The notes under the pieces: generated by a model
The model's input: only the letters and a program-made list of their open reading frames with translations
Told to the model about the DNA's origin: nothing
The model's database searches: none
NCBI RefSeq assembly: GCF_014202575.1
Contig: NZ_JACHHB010000010.1
Span: 89,545 to 153,544 of the forward strand
Reading direction: 5' to 3'
Origin: Texcoconibacillus texcoconensis
GTDB taxonomy: Bacteria > Bacillota > Bacilli > Bacillales > Salisediminibacteriaceae
DNA: 64,000 nucleotides
Program-made: the position numbers and the translations under genes
Part shown: positions 49,123-57,985 of the stretch, piece after piece
Numbering within the stretch: position 1 is the first letter of the stretch
Layout of the letters: each line of letters begins with the position of its first letter

Positions 49123-50322
49123 TTACTTCGTCGTATATAAATGTTCTGGCAATGCATCAAACGCTTGTTGAAGGTCGGCGATGAGATCATCTGCATCCTC
49201 AATCCCTGCTGAGTAACGAATTAAACTTTCTGGAATCCCTAACTCAGCTAAATCTTCTTCCGTACAGGAAATGTGACTTGTCGTTCTTGCTGGGCCAACG
49301 ACCGTTTCAACAGAACCTAAGTTGGCAGCGCGATGTGCGTATTTTAACTTTGGTATCAAATGGCGAACGGTCTCAATACCACCTTTGACAGAGAAAGCAA
49401 GCATGCTGCCAAAACCGTTCATTTGTTTTTTTGCAATCTCATGGCCGGGATGGTCTTTGAAACCTGGATATAACACATCCTCTACGACATCAACGGAACG
49501 CAAATAATCAGCTACTTTCATCGCATTTTCTTGTTGCTTTTCAATTCGAATTTGTAGCGTTTTCATTCCTCTTAAGAGAAAATAAGCTGACATCGGGTCT
49601 AATACAGCCCCATTTACTTCACGATAATGGAAGATAGACTCAACGAGATCTTTTCTTCCGCATACTGCCCCACCTAATGCATCGGCGTGGCCACCTAAAA
49701 ACTTCGTCGCGCTATGAATGACAAGGTCGACGCCAAAATGAAGCGGCTTCTGGTTGATCGGTGTCGCGAACGTGTTATCAACAATGACGATTGCACCAAC
49801 CTCTCTTGCTTTACGAACCATCCTTTCAAGGTCTGTGATTTTCACTGTTGGGTTAGTTGGTGTTTCTAAATAGAGCACTTGGCATCCTTTATCTACTTCT
49901 TTCTCAATTTCTTCATGATTTCCCGTTTCGCATAAAACAACATCCACATGCTGTCTTGGGAGATACTCACTGAAAATCTTGTTCGTTCCTCCGTACGTAT
50001 CTTTAATAGAAACGACACGGTCACCTGGTGTTAGTAATGCGGCAAGTGAATTACTAATCGCAGCCATTCCTGTAGAAAAGCTCGTTGCCGCTTCTGCATC
50101 TTCAAGGATACGAATCTTCTCTTCAAAGGCATCCAATGTCGGGTTCGTATATCTTCCATACACATGCGCCGATACTTTCCCTGTGACAACGTCATACCAC
50201 TCATCCAAGTTATCGTAACCGTAAGATACACTGTGCACGACTGGAACTTGTGTTGCGCCAAATGCTAATGAATCCTTTTCTCCAGCCCAAATCGATTGAG
50301 TTCCCATGTTTGTTTTTTTCAT
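49123..50322 (-). CDS. Cys/Met-metabolism PLP enzyme (cystathionine gamma-synthase/lyase-like)
   Basis: 399 residues from ATG 50322 (AAGGAGGAGATCTCT upstream). PLP lysine K207 in SATKFLGGHADALGG; Y56 in HVYGRYTNPT reaches the neighbouring subunit's PLP; GMKTLQIRIEKQQENA is the substrate-arginine region. The C-terminal VVGPARTTSHISCTEEDLAE differs from the usual SHPASMTHA-type of cystathionine enzymes. It could perform gamma-elimination or replacement on homoserine esters, methionine or another C4 amino acid. Placement between a ring hydrolase and a homoserine dehydrogenase favours a catabolic role. Confidence 0.85.
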   Translation of the reverse strand: MKKTNMGTQSIWAGEKDSLAFGATQVPVVHSVSYGYDNLDEWYDVVTGKVSAHVYGRYTNPTLDAFEEKIRILEDAEAATSFSTGMAAISNSLAALLTPGDRVVSIKDTYGGTNKIFSEYLPRQHVDVVLCETGNHEEIEKEVDKGCQVLYLETPTNPTVKITDLERMVRKAREVGAIVIVDNTFATPINQKPLHFGVDLVIHSATKFLGGHADALGGAVCGRKDLVESIFHYREVNGAVLDPMSAYFLLRGMKTLQIRIEKQQENAMKVADYLRSVDVVEDVLYPGFKDHPGHEIAKKQMNGFGSMLAFSVKGGIETVRHLIPKLKYAHRAANLGSVETVVGPARTTSHISCTEEDLAELGIPESLIRYSAGIEDADDLIADLQQAFDALPEHLYTTK

Positions 50323-50372
50323 AGAGATCTCCTCCTTGATCATTCAGTTTTCACACGACGCGACAAGTTACA

Positions 50373-51578
50373 TCAGCTTATTTTTCCATCGGCATCGATT
50401 TGAAACGGATCGTTAATGATCAATTCACGAGGATACGTTGTAAATGATTCACACCCCTCCTCTGTGACCCGAAACGTTTCACTAATTTCGATGCCGTAGT
50501 TCGCATACCATAAAGCGGGGATAAAGTGGAATGTCATATTCGGCTGTAAAATCGTCGAATCACCAGCTCTTAAACTGGCTGTATGCTCTCCCCAATCAGG
50601 TGGATAATTGAGTCCAACTGAATAGCCTAAACGGGCCTCTTTTTCGACGCCTCGCTTTTTCATTTTATTGCGCCACACTTCTTCAACTTCACCGCAGGTC
50701 ATGCCTGGTTTGACAGCGTCGAACACTTCATTCATTCCTTCGATTACAAACGGGGCAATTTGTTGTAACATATCAGTCGGCTGCCCAACGGAAACTGTGC
50801 GGGCTAATGGAACGTGATAACGTTTATAGCAACCAGCTAATTCAATAATGACCGAGTCCCCTTCTTGGAAGGTTCGTTCTGACCACGTTAAGTGTGGTGT
50901 TGATGTGTTCTCACCTGATGGTAATAGGGGCACGATCGCTGGGTAGTCACCACCATATTCAGGTGTGCCTGAAGCAATGTGATAATATATATTTGCAGCG
51001 GTATCGCACTCACGTACATCTGGGCGAATCGTTTTAACGCCTTCACTCATCGCTTTTTCTGCAATGATCGCTGCGCGTTTCATATATTCAATTTCTTGGT
51101 CTGATTTGATAAGTCGAATTTCATTGACAAGAAGGCTGGCATCTTTGAATGTCGCATCGGGAAGGGATTGTATGAGGCGTTGGTAAGCTTTAGCTGAGAA
51201 ATAATAATGGTCCATTTCTACACCGACAGTGCGATTTCCGTGACCGATTTGTTTTAATATTTCACCCATAAATGCCATTGGGTGATACGTCTCAGATTGG
51301 ACGTAATAATCAGGGTAATCAATAATATTTTCATCATAAATCCACGTTTTAGAACGTGCACCACTTGCATCTTGATGACGGCCGATCCAGATTGGCTGTG
51401 GTTCATCAATAATGACGACGAGCGCCTGGTGAACGTAAAACGACCAAGCATCGTACCCTGACAAATAATTGATGTTCGCTGGGTCGGTGAGGAGTAACAC
51501 CTCAACCCCTTTGGCTTCCATACGCCGCTTCGTTTTCTCTAGCCGTTCTTGATACTCTACAATGTCAAACGGAAGCAT
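50373..51578 (-). CDS. M24-fold hydrolase, ectoine hydrolase (DoeA/EutD)-like
   Basis: A 401-residue pita-bread (creatinase/prolidase) protein. It matches remembered DoeA/EutD sequences at many unusual places: GYDAWSFYVHQ, GRHQDASGARSKTW, YPDYYVQSETYHPM, GGDYPAIVPLLPSGEN, PHLTW, ELAGCYKRYHVPLARTV and SYPPDWGEHT-like NYPPDWGEHTASLR. As in ectoine hydrolase and creatinase, the usual first metal aspartates are replaced (IELAGCYKRYH), so metal-free ring or amide hydrolysis is likely. It is first in the operon after a PucR-type regulator. No DoeB deacetylase gene is beside it, so another cyclic substrate remains possible. Confidence 0.8.
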   Translation of the reverse strand: MLPFDIVEYQERLEKTKRRMEAKGVEVLLLTDPANINYLSGYDAWSFYVHQALVVIIDEPQPIWIGRHQDASGARSKTWIYDENIIDYPDYYVQSETYHPMAFMGEILKQIGHGNRTVGVEMDHYYFSAKAYQRLIQSLPDATFKDASLLVNEIRLIKSDQEIEYMKRAAIIAEKAMSEGVKTIRPDVRECDTAANIYYHIASGTPEYGGDYPAIVPLLPSGENTSTPHLTWSERTFQEGDSVIIELAGCYKRYHVPLARTVSVGQPTDMLQQIAPFVIEGMNEVFDAVKPGMTCGEVEEVWRNKMKKRGVEKEARLGYSVGLNYPPDWGEHTASLRAGDSTILQPNMTFHFIPALWYANYGIEISETFRVTEEGCESFTTYPRELIINDPFQIDADGKIS

Positions 51579-51700
51579 AATCTCCCTCCTTCCAATGACT
51601 GAATATTATGATTATTGTTAATGTTAGTGTATTAGTTTTAGGTATTTTTTGGAATGTGCAATGTGTATGAACTTTTGTTTGAGGGAGTTATACAAATTTG

Positions 51701-51732
51701 AAAAAAAGCTGATTCCCAATAGGTTTTCAGCT
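51701..51732 (-). terminator. Terminator of the PucR-type regulator gene
   Basis: Minus strand AGCTGA, 13-nt loop, TCAGCT and TTTTTTTC. It separates the regulator from the catabolic genes. Confidence 0.65.
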
Positions 51733-51783
51733 CATTCTCGAGTAAGTAGAAAAGACGTTTAAAGGGCCCAGCTTAACATCACA

Positions 51784-53460
51784 TTATTTGATTTTTCGAA
51801 GCATCCACAGACGGACACTCAGTTCTAATAAAAAGGCATCATCAGCGTCCACAAGAGAAAGTCCTGTTAGTGATTCAATTTTCCGCAATCGATGTAATAA
51901 AGATTGCCTGTGTAAATTTAATTCCTTTGCTGTCTGTGTGACATTACCTTTTCGTTTATTATAAACAACGAATGTATGAATTAAATCTGTTTGCCTTTTT
52001 CGGTCGTTTTCAATCAATGGTTGCAATGTATCTTTAACAATATGAACGATCTCACTTTGATCAGATAGCGTCATTAACAAACGATTGATCTTCGTATCAT
52101 CAAAAAAAGTCCGTGATCCAGTGCCGTGCTGTTGTATCCCAATATCAAGAGCTGTCTTTGCCTCTTGATAACTATCGTGGAATGTAAACATTCCATCTTT
52201 ATGCATGGAAATGCCCCATGATAACTCGGTCCCTGCAATAAATTCATGCAATCTTCGTTCGATCATGTCTAACAATTGATTGGCAATTTTCGAATACGTC
52301 TCTTTCTCCGCTTCAAGAAAGACAATAATTTCACCTTCATCAAAGGTAGCAAGTACATTTCGACCGAGAATTGAACTCGCATTGGTCATTTCTTTCTGAA
52401 TATAATAATTCATACTGTGTAAAGACGAACTCGATGGCTTATCATTAAAAATATTCGCCTCTTGGTCTTCTGGGTAAACAATATCTCCGACGATACAAAG
52501 GTATGGACATTCTAAATCATAGCCAAGTAGTTCCGCTTTAGAAATTAAACGAGTGCTCATTGGAGTATCTTTTTTGGCTAAATCGAGCAAAAAGTTATCC
52601 TTAAAACGAATGTGCGTCATTTCTACCGCATTTTCTTTAACGAAATAGAGGGCAGAAGCTGTCAGTGCATGCTCTAATACATTCATGACAAACCACGTTA
52701 ATTGTTCTGGTTTTTCTGGTTGAAATAACAAATACCCTTGCGTTTTATGGTTGTTGGTAATTTCAAGTTGAAAGTAGTTATCATCTGAAAAACGAAATTC
52801 TGAAAGACTATGGTAGAGAGGATGGTCTTCTCTAAGTGTATGTCTATGAAGTGCTGTGATGGTCGATGATGACTGTTCATCATTAAATAAATCCAATAAC
52901 TCCTGGCTAAAATGTTGACTGGCGCGGATCGTTTTCATCTGATCTGCAATCGCAAAGGGGATGCCAATAAAATCATAAACTGTACGACAAATATCATCTA
53001 AGCCTTGGCCCTTTAATACACAGTCGATCAACGCTTGCCGCGCAGACTCAGCACGCTCACGTTCACTTTGACGCTCGTTCTCAATTTCTTTTATGACAAC
53101 TTGCAAAATGTCACTGAACTGTAGATCCCAAGGAATTTCTAAAATGACGACATTGTTTTCGTTCGCTAATTGCACGACGCGGTCAGGTATCGTGTACAAA
53201 TGACGGCCAGTAGCTAACCCGAGCGCCGATGCCCCAGACTGAATGACATCGCGCACAAACGATTCCAACAAAAGTGGATCATCTTCACATTCTATTGCTG
53301 AACTAAGAACAAATTCATTTTTTCGAACGAAATGTTCTACAGGTGTTTCAATGACGGCAACCCACTCAATGACCTTTTCCTCTAAACAAATGTCTTTCGT
53401 TTTTACTTTAACGCGCTCCATGACAGGCAAGTTCATAACATCATTGACCGTTATACTCAT
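51784..53460 (-). CDS. PucR/CdaR-family transcriptional regulator
   Basis: 558 residues from ATG 53460 (AGAGGTGG upstream). The N-terminal PucR domain (VNDVMNLPVMERVKV; VLSSAIECEDDP; SGASALGLATGRHL) is followed by a central GAF/CdaR-like region and a C-terminal HTH_30 (NKRKGNVTQTAKELNLHRQS; LLHRLRKIESLTG). PucR proteins activate catabolic operons when substrate is present. It is upstream of and parallel to the doeA-like operon, making it the likely local activator. Confidence 0.9.
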   Translation of the reverse strand: MSITVNDVMNLPVMERVKVKTKDICLEEKVIEWVAVIETPVEHFVRKNEFVLSSAIECEDDPLLLESFVRDVIQSGASALGLATGRHLYTIPDRVVQLANENNVVILEIPWDLQFSDILQVVIKEIENERQSERERAESARQALIDCVLKGQGLDDICRTVYDFIGIPFAIADQMKTIRASQHFSQELLDLFNDEQSSSTITALHRHTLREDHPLYHSLSEFRFSDDNYFQLEITNNHKTQGYLLFQPEKPEQLTWFVMNVLEHALTASALYFVKENAVEMTHIRFKDNFLLDLAKKDTPMSTRLISKAELLGYDLECPYLCIVGDIVYPEDQEANIFNDKPSSSSLHSMNYYIQKEMTNASSILGRNVLATFDEGEIIVFLEAEKETYSKIANQLLDMIERRLHEFIAGTELSWGISMHKDGMFTFHDSYQEAKTALDIGIQQHGTGSRTFFDDTKINRLLMTLSDQSEIVHIVKDTLQPLIENDRKRQTDLIHTFVVYNKRKGNVTQTAKELNLHRQSLLHRLRKIESLTGLSLVDADDAFLLELSVRLWMLRKIK

Positions 53461-53601
53461 CACACCACCTCTTGTCACTTTTCCGCTACCTTTATTATAT
53501 ATAATGCTAGAAGGCTTGGGGATATTGTCTTTTTTTCAAAAAAAGACATTTCAAATGAAGAAAAATCATGAAAGGCAACGATAGGTATACATCTAGAAAT
53601 C

Positions 53602-53649
53602 AAAAAAGACACCTTTAGATGAGGTCTATTCATCTTCAAGTGCCTTTTC
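53602..53649 (-). terminator. Terminator of the sucrase fragment
   Basis: Minus strand AAAAGGCACTT... and the complementary AAAGGTGTCTTTTTT form an imperfect long stem ending in a T-run, 14 nt after the sucrase stop. Confidence 0.65.
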
Positions 53650-53663
53650 TAAGAAGTAGCGCC

Positions 53664-54463
53664 TTATTTTTCAATAGCTTTAGATAGTTCGTACAGTTCA
53701 TAAGATATCCGTGTCTTCTCCGGTCCGTAAACTTGAATATCTAACTGCTGTTTTGTAGGGAAAATCCGACTTGTAAACGCAAGTTCACCATCGTTAATAA
53801 AAACTTCAAGTATACTGTGATCAAAGAAAAGATCGACTTTCTTCAATTCACCTGAAGCTAATGTTCCATTTCTCGTAACCCCAAACTGTTCACCGAATGT
53901 ATGCGTAAACTGTCCTCGGTCGATAGATACGACGTGCTTTTTCACGTCATACTTTAAACGGAAAACATCATCTTTGTTAAATTGAATATCAACATAAACA
54001 TCTTCAGACGGACTTTCATGAAAATGAAAAATCCCTTCTACCGCTTCTCTAAACCCTTCGATCGAAGTAGGTTGATTGGATAGGGTTAACGTATTCTTTT
54101 GTTCTTGCTTTCGAAGCTTTGTTAGTGCAGGAATTGGCTTTTGATATAACTTTTCACCTTGAACCCGCAGCTTCCTCGGAACGGTCAGACAGTGTGCCCA
54201 ACCATTTTCATCACTTGGATAATCCATTTCCCCAGAACCTGCCCATGCAAACATGATACGCTCATCATTTTCATCGACAAACGTTTGAGGTGCATAAAAG
54301 TCAAATCCTTTTTCCAATTCGTCAAAATGTTCGACTTGAAAGTGTAATTCATCAATATTGAGTTTCCCAATTGCATAAACAACATTGTATAAGTTTTGAT
54401 ACGCCCCATCCGTTGCTTCAAGCCCTTGCGGAAAAATGTAGTCACGTCCTCTTTTTCGTTCGC
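53664..54463 (-). pseudogene. sacA: GH32 sucrose-6-phosphate hydrolase, C-terminal half only
   Basis: The frame reads IFPQGLEATDGAYQNLYN near its upstream end, then KGFDFYAPQTF, then a GH32 C-terminal beta-sandwich (KKVDLFFDHSILEVFINDGE). Full sucrases are about 480-500 residues; only about 265 are here. The catalytic N-terminal part with WMNDPNG and the RDP motif is absent. The break at about 54463 coincides with the edge of repeat copy D, and nothing beyond the repeat matches the missing half. TTG 54317 gives a 217-residue open frame but no ribosome site supports it. The gene is a remnant. Confidence 0.8.
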
Positions 54464-54644
54464 TGCGGACACTGATTCCGTTATTTACTCAAAAAAGGCT
54501 GTTTTTGAGCATTTTGCGGACATGAGTTCCGCTATTTGTAAAAAATCGCCATTCAGTACCTATAAAATAGAGGATTAACGGAACATATGTCCGTTCGCCT
54601 CCTAAAAATGACGTTTTTGCCTGAAATAACGGAACGTATGTCCG
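54464..54644. repeat. Dispersed four-unit repeat, copy D
   Basis: Units: GCGGACACTGATTCCGTTAT (54465), GCGGACATGAGTTCCGCTAT (about 54515), TAACGGAACATATGTCCG (about 54576), AATAACGGAACGTATGTCCG (about 54624). About 75% or more alike to copy C. It marks the truncation point of the sucrase gene. Confidence 0.9.
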
Positions 54645-54694
54645 CGAGCCACAAGCCATATTCACCTGTAGCGTATCCTAGTGTGAACGAATTC

Positions 54695-55033
54695 TTAAAA
54701 AACAACCATCTGAAAATAAAGGTGATAATGATGACGACAACCAGCATTAAATGCTGTGAAACAATGAGGACAGTGATCTTTCGCTTTCATATATTGTGTG
54801 ATCGTTAATTCCGTTCCGCACACACCACACAAGATCGCCTTTTCATCGAATTGCTCTTTAGACCAAGTTTCGATGTTGTGATCTGTCATCTCTTGATGAC
54901 ATTGGAAACATGAATAATAAGTTTGGCAACAATTCATTTTAATAGCGACAACATCTCGCTTCGTGTGATAATGCTGGCAACGTGTATTCTTATCAACCTT
55001 GACACCTTGCACTTGAATACCGTGTACGTTCAT
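54695..55033 (-). CDS. CHY zinc-finger protein
   Basis: About 113 residues from the third of three consecutive ATGs (GAGGGATG upstream). The CHY finger pattern is clear: CQHYHTKRD, MNCCQTYYSCFQCHQEMTDH, ILCGVCGTEL, HCPHCFTAFNAGCRHHYH. Nine or more Cys/His residues bind two to three zinc ions. Bacterial members are of unknown function. It is 23 nt after azoR on the same strand. The C terminus runs a few residues beyond the usual HLYF, near repeat D. Confidence 0.85.
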   Translation of the reverse strand: MNVHGIQVQGVKVDKNTRCQHYHTKRDVVAIKMNCCQTYYSCFQCHQEMTDHNIETWSKEQFDEKAILCGVCGTELTITQYMKAKDHCPHCFTAFNAGCRHHYHLYFQMVVF

Positions 55034-55055
55034 CATCATCCCTCACTCTGCGCAG

Positions 55056-55667
55056 CTATGATTGGTCTTGGCTAAACCTTTGTGCTACTTGTTTTGCCGA
55101 TTCTTTCGCTTCTTTTAACCGATCTTCTGCTTCATCTGGGTACGTACTCGTTCCTTCAATAAATACATGCTCATAATCAGTGACACCGATAAGTGAAAAA
55201 ATCGTTTGTATGTACGAATTCGCACTTTCCAATCCTTTTAATTTGCCTTCTGAATAGATCCCGCCACGTGATTGAATGTGAATCATTTTTTTGCCACTTA
55301 ACATTCCTTCAACGCTCGTTTCCGTAAATTGGAATGTTTTACCAGGCACGATCAATTGGTCAATGTACGCTTTAACTTGGGATGGCGCATGCATATTCCA
55401 TAAAGGTGTGACAAGAATGTAGCGATCCGCTTGTATAAATTGTTCAACAAAAGGGTTCGTATGTGTTTCCTCAATGTCACTATGCTTGTCCCACAGTGAC
55501 AACATATCCTTATCTAAAGGAGGTAAATCAACAGAAAATAAATCAACATGTTCGATTTTGTCATGTGGGCGAAGTCGGCGATATTCATTAAGGAAATGCT
55601 CACCGAGACGGAGACTATAAGAGTCATCAACGTTTTTTGGATTCGCTGTGATGTAAAGGACGTTCAT
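55056..55667 (-). CDS. azoR: FMN-dependent NADH-azoreductase
   Basis: A 203-residue flavodoxin-fold protein. N-terminal VLYITANPKNVDDSYSLRLG binds FMN phosphate; TPLWNMHAPSQVKAYIDQ and HIQSRGGIYS are FMN-ring motifs. It reduces quinones and azo compounds with NADH. It probably forms a two-gene unit with the CHY finger gene. Confidence 0.92.
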   Translation of the reverse strand: MNVLYITANPKNVDDSYSLRLGEHFLNEYRRLRPHDKIEHVDLFSVDLPPLDKDMLSLWDKHSDIEETHTNPFVEQFIQADRYILVTPLWNMHAPSQVKAYIDQLIVPGKTFQFTETSVEGMLSGKKMIHIQSRGGIYSEGKLKGLESANSYIQTIFSLIGVTDYEHVFIEGTSTYPDEAEDRLKEAKESAKQVAQRFSQDQS

Positions 55668-55796
55668 TGAGTGTTATCCCCTTCCTATGTAAAAAACGCA
55701 ATCATATTATGACTACTGTATAGCAACAACGAAACACAAGTCAACGACTTATGTTCTCCTCACCTTGATAAAATTTCATTAACATCATTATATAGA

Positions 55797-56354
55797 TCAA
55801 GGTGAGGGATCTTGTTCATTGTCACTCATTAAATAATCTTCTGTAACAACTTTTGCTTGGAGGGCACCACCAGCTGCTTGCACCCAACTGCCTAACGTGT
55901 TTAACATGGCTCCTCTTCTCGTTAAACCTCTTACTTCGTACGTTCCACCAATGGCTTCTAATCCTGCTCCTAATGATTGCAATTGGTTGGCTAAAACGAG
56001 ATACTGATCGTCTTCAGTCGTTGCTGATATTGCTCCGCCTAACGCCTGAAAAGAGTCACCAAGAATTTCAAGACGGGTTCCACCTTCTTCATCTCCACGC
56101 AATTGCAATGATGCGCCAAGTGAACTCCCTCCTGCCCCGCCAGATTCTATCCAATCCCCTAATGCTTCTTGCATGTCAGGTGTTCCGGTTCCTTCTAAAG
56201 CATTCCCGATCGACTGCATGGCTTCACCGATGACGACAAGCCTCGTATCGCGATCTTCATCGCGCTGCATCTGTCCTGTTGCCCCTATTGCTGATACGGC
56301 CTGGCCGATGGCATCTACCCAACTCCCGATGAGAATGAGCTCTTCATCGTTCAT
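55797..56354 (-). CDS. Repeat protein paralogue 1 (possibly DUF6944-type)
   Basis: 185 residues composed of about six units of 27-30 residues, each with an L-x2-(I/L)-G-x-(W/A/S)-(V/M/F)-x-(A/S)-x-G core: GSWVDAIGQAVSAIGATGQ, IGEAMQSIGNALEGTG, LGDWIESGGAGGSSLGA, LGDSFQALGGAISA, LANQLQSLGAGLEAIGG, LGSWVQAAGGALQA. It has no signal peptide, cysteine or enzyme motif. The pattern suggests packed amphipathic helices with small residues. I recall a repetitive family called DUF6944 in Bacillaceae; this was not checked. GAGGCGG precedes the ATG. An inverted repeat CTCACCTTGAT...ATCAAGGTGAG spans the stop. Confidence 0.75.
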   Translation of the reverse strand: MNDEELILIGSWVDAIGQAVSAIGATGQMQRDEDRDTRLVVIGEAMQSIGNALEGTGTPDMQEALGDWIESGGAGGSSLGASLQLRGDEEGGTRLEILGDSFQALGGAISATTEDDQYLVLANQLQSLGAGLEAIGGTYEVRGLTRRGAMLNTLGSWVQAAGGALQAKVVTEDYLMSDNEQDPSP

Positions 56355-56570
56355 GACGATTCCGCCTCTACTAAGATGAATTGATTGCTACACTATTTTA
56401 TTCAGCGATTCCAAACTTGTATTGTCAACTTGTCTATTTTAATGCCGTACACTTATCCATATTTGGCGCCCTTTTTCAGCTTGCAGCAGTAGAGAGAAAT
56501 ACAAATAACCTTGCTTAAACAGTTTCGCCTTCTTTCTTAGGATTGCAGGTGACGCCCGTTTTAAGTAGGG

Positions 56571-57113
56571 TTAAATATGTTGATTTTCTTGATAATCACT
56601 TGTTGATATGATCGCTTGAATAAAACCACCTGAGAATTGGATCCAACTACCTAAAGAGTTAATGATAAAGCCTTGCTGTTCCTTCCCCTGTAATTGGTAA
56701 ACACCGGCAATTGATTCTAATCCAGCGCCTAAAGCTTGTAACCTGTGCGCTAGCCATAAACGATCATCATCTTCTATACTTGCAGATACTGTAGACCCAA
56801 ATGACTGAAGACCATCCCCTAAAGTTTCGAGACGGTTTCCCCCGACTTCATCTCCTCGTAATACGAGAAAGCCTCCGACTGCACTTCCAGCCGTACCTCC
56901 AACCTCAATCCAGTCCCCTAACGCATCTTGAATGTTTGGCGTTCCGACTGCTTGAAAGAGGTTGCCTGTCGACTGCAAAGATTCCCCGATTGCTTGTAGC
57001 TTTGTATCTATATCTTCCTCTCGGTATATTTGCCGCGTTGCACCGATCGCTGCCGTCAACTGACCGAGCGCCTCAGTCCAGCTTCCAACTAAAAGAAGTT
57101 CATCGTCATACAT
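56571..57113 (-). CDS. Repeat protein paralogue 2
   Basis: 180 residues from ATG 57113 (AGGTGG 7 nt upstream; an in-frame upstream ATG at 57167 is not supported by the paralogues). The same six-unit plan as paralogue 1: GSWTEALGQLTAAIGATRQ, IGESLQSTGNLFQAVGT, LGDWIEVGGTAGSAVGG, LGDGLQSFGSTVSA, LAHRLQALGAGLESIAG, LGSWIQFSGGFIQA. It has its own ribosome site and about 210 nt before paralogue 1. Function unknown. Confidence 0.75.
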   Translation of the reverse strand: MYDDELLLVGSWTEALGQLTAAIGATRQIYREEDIDTKLQAIGESLQSTGNLFQAVGTPNIQDALGDWIEVGGTAGSAVGGFLVLRGDEVGGNRLETLGDGLQSFGSTVSASIEDDDRLWLAHRLQALGAGLESIAGVYQLQGKEQQGFIINSLGSWIQFSGGFIQAIISTSDYQENQHI

Positions 57114-57182
57114 AAGCAAACCACCTATGTTTTTGTTATCTTCACCTATTCTATTCATCCATGACACAAGCGTTTAGTTGAG

Positions 57183-57256
57183 TGGCTGAATTCCGCGTAT
57201 ATCATAAATGTCCCACCTTTGTGATTGTCCTTCATTCGACAGATCCCATAAGGTGG
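57183..57256. terminator. Inverted repeat after paralogue 3
   Basis: CCCACCTT and AAGGTGGG arms about 30 nt apart, just past the stop of paralogue 3. A similar CACCTT/AAGGTG pair lies at the end of paralogue 1. There is no good T-run, so termination is uncertain. Confidence 0.35.
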
Positions 57257-57257
57257 G

Positions 57258-57806
57258 TTAACGTTCATCATTTGAACCTGAGTGATTTTCTGTCAAAACC
57301 GTGGCTTGCATCCAACCACCAGAGGCTTGAATCCAACTTCCAATTGCATTTAGCAATTCTCCGACTTTTCTCTTCCCTTGTAATTTGACTGATAGCCCTA
57401 CCGACTCTAAAAGCGCGCCAGTCGTTTGAATGTCGTGGGCAACCACTAATCGTTCATCATCGACGGCCGTCCCTTGTATATGGGAACCGACAGCTTGAAA
57501 ACCGTCACCTATCATTTCTAAACGAACGCCCTCGCTCTCCTCACCATTAATCTCTTTCGCTGCACCGACAGCACTCGTTGCTGCACCACCAACTTCAATC
57601 CAATGTCCAAACTCTTCAGTTGTATCATCAGTACCTATCGCGATCAATGCATTACCAATAGACTGCATGACTTCACCAATGGCGATCAGTTTTAAATCGG
57701 TTTCTCCATCTTCAGTTGATACCCTTGCTGTTGCACCGATCGCAGAGATCACTTGGCCGATTGCCTCGAACCAACTTCCATAAATAACCAACTCGTCATC
57801 ATTCAT
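57258..57806 (-). CDS. Repeat protein paralogue 3
   Basis: 182 residues from ATG 57806 (AGGCGG 7 nt upstream; the ATG two codons earlier is too close). Units: GSWFEAIGQVISAIGATAR, IGEVMQSIGNALIAIGT, FGHWIEVGGAATSAVGA, IGDGFQAVGSHIQG, VAHDIQTTGALLESVGL, IGSWIQASGGWMQA. It is first of the three tandem copies and begins 180 nt from the FNR-type gene's stop. Conservation of all six units in all three copies argues they are functional. Confidence 0.75.
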   Translation of the reverse strand: MNDDELVIYGSWFEAIGQVISAIGATARVSTEDGETDLKLIAIGEVMQSIGNALIAIGTDDTTEEFGHWIEVGGAATSAVGAAKEINGEESEGVRLEMIGDGFQAVGSHIQGTAVDDERLVVAHDIQTTGALLESVGLSVKLQGKRKVGELLNAIGSWIQASGGWMQATVLTENHSGSNDER

Positions 57807-57876
57807 AGTCATACCGCCTATACTGAAATCATCATTACATTATTGTATTTTCAGGTCATAAGGAATGTGTAATGAA

Positions 57877-57915
57877 AAAAAGCGGATAGCATCTATTGAT
57901 ATTGCTATTATAGAA
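57877..57915 (-). terminator. Possible terminator of the FNR-type gene
   Basis: Minus strand AATAGCA and TGCTATC arms followed by CGCTTTTTTT, about 70 nt past the regulator's stop. Confidence 0.45.
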
Positions 57916-57985
57916 AAACGAGATGAGTAAAAGCTCGTCACGAAAAATGCAAGTTCTTTATCATTTGCAGAACGCTTCTACAAAG

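Noticed and set aside
54644..54760. Missing N-terminal half of the sucrase beyond repeat D
   Set aside because: Translation of all three minus-strand frames there shows no WMNDPNG-type GH32 motif; the sequence belongs to the end of the CHY-finger gene.
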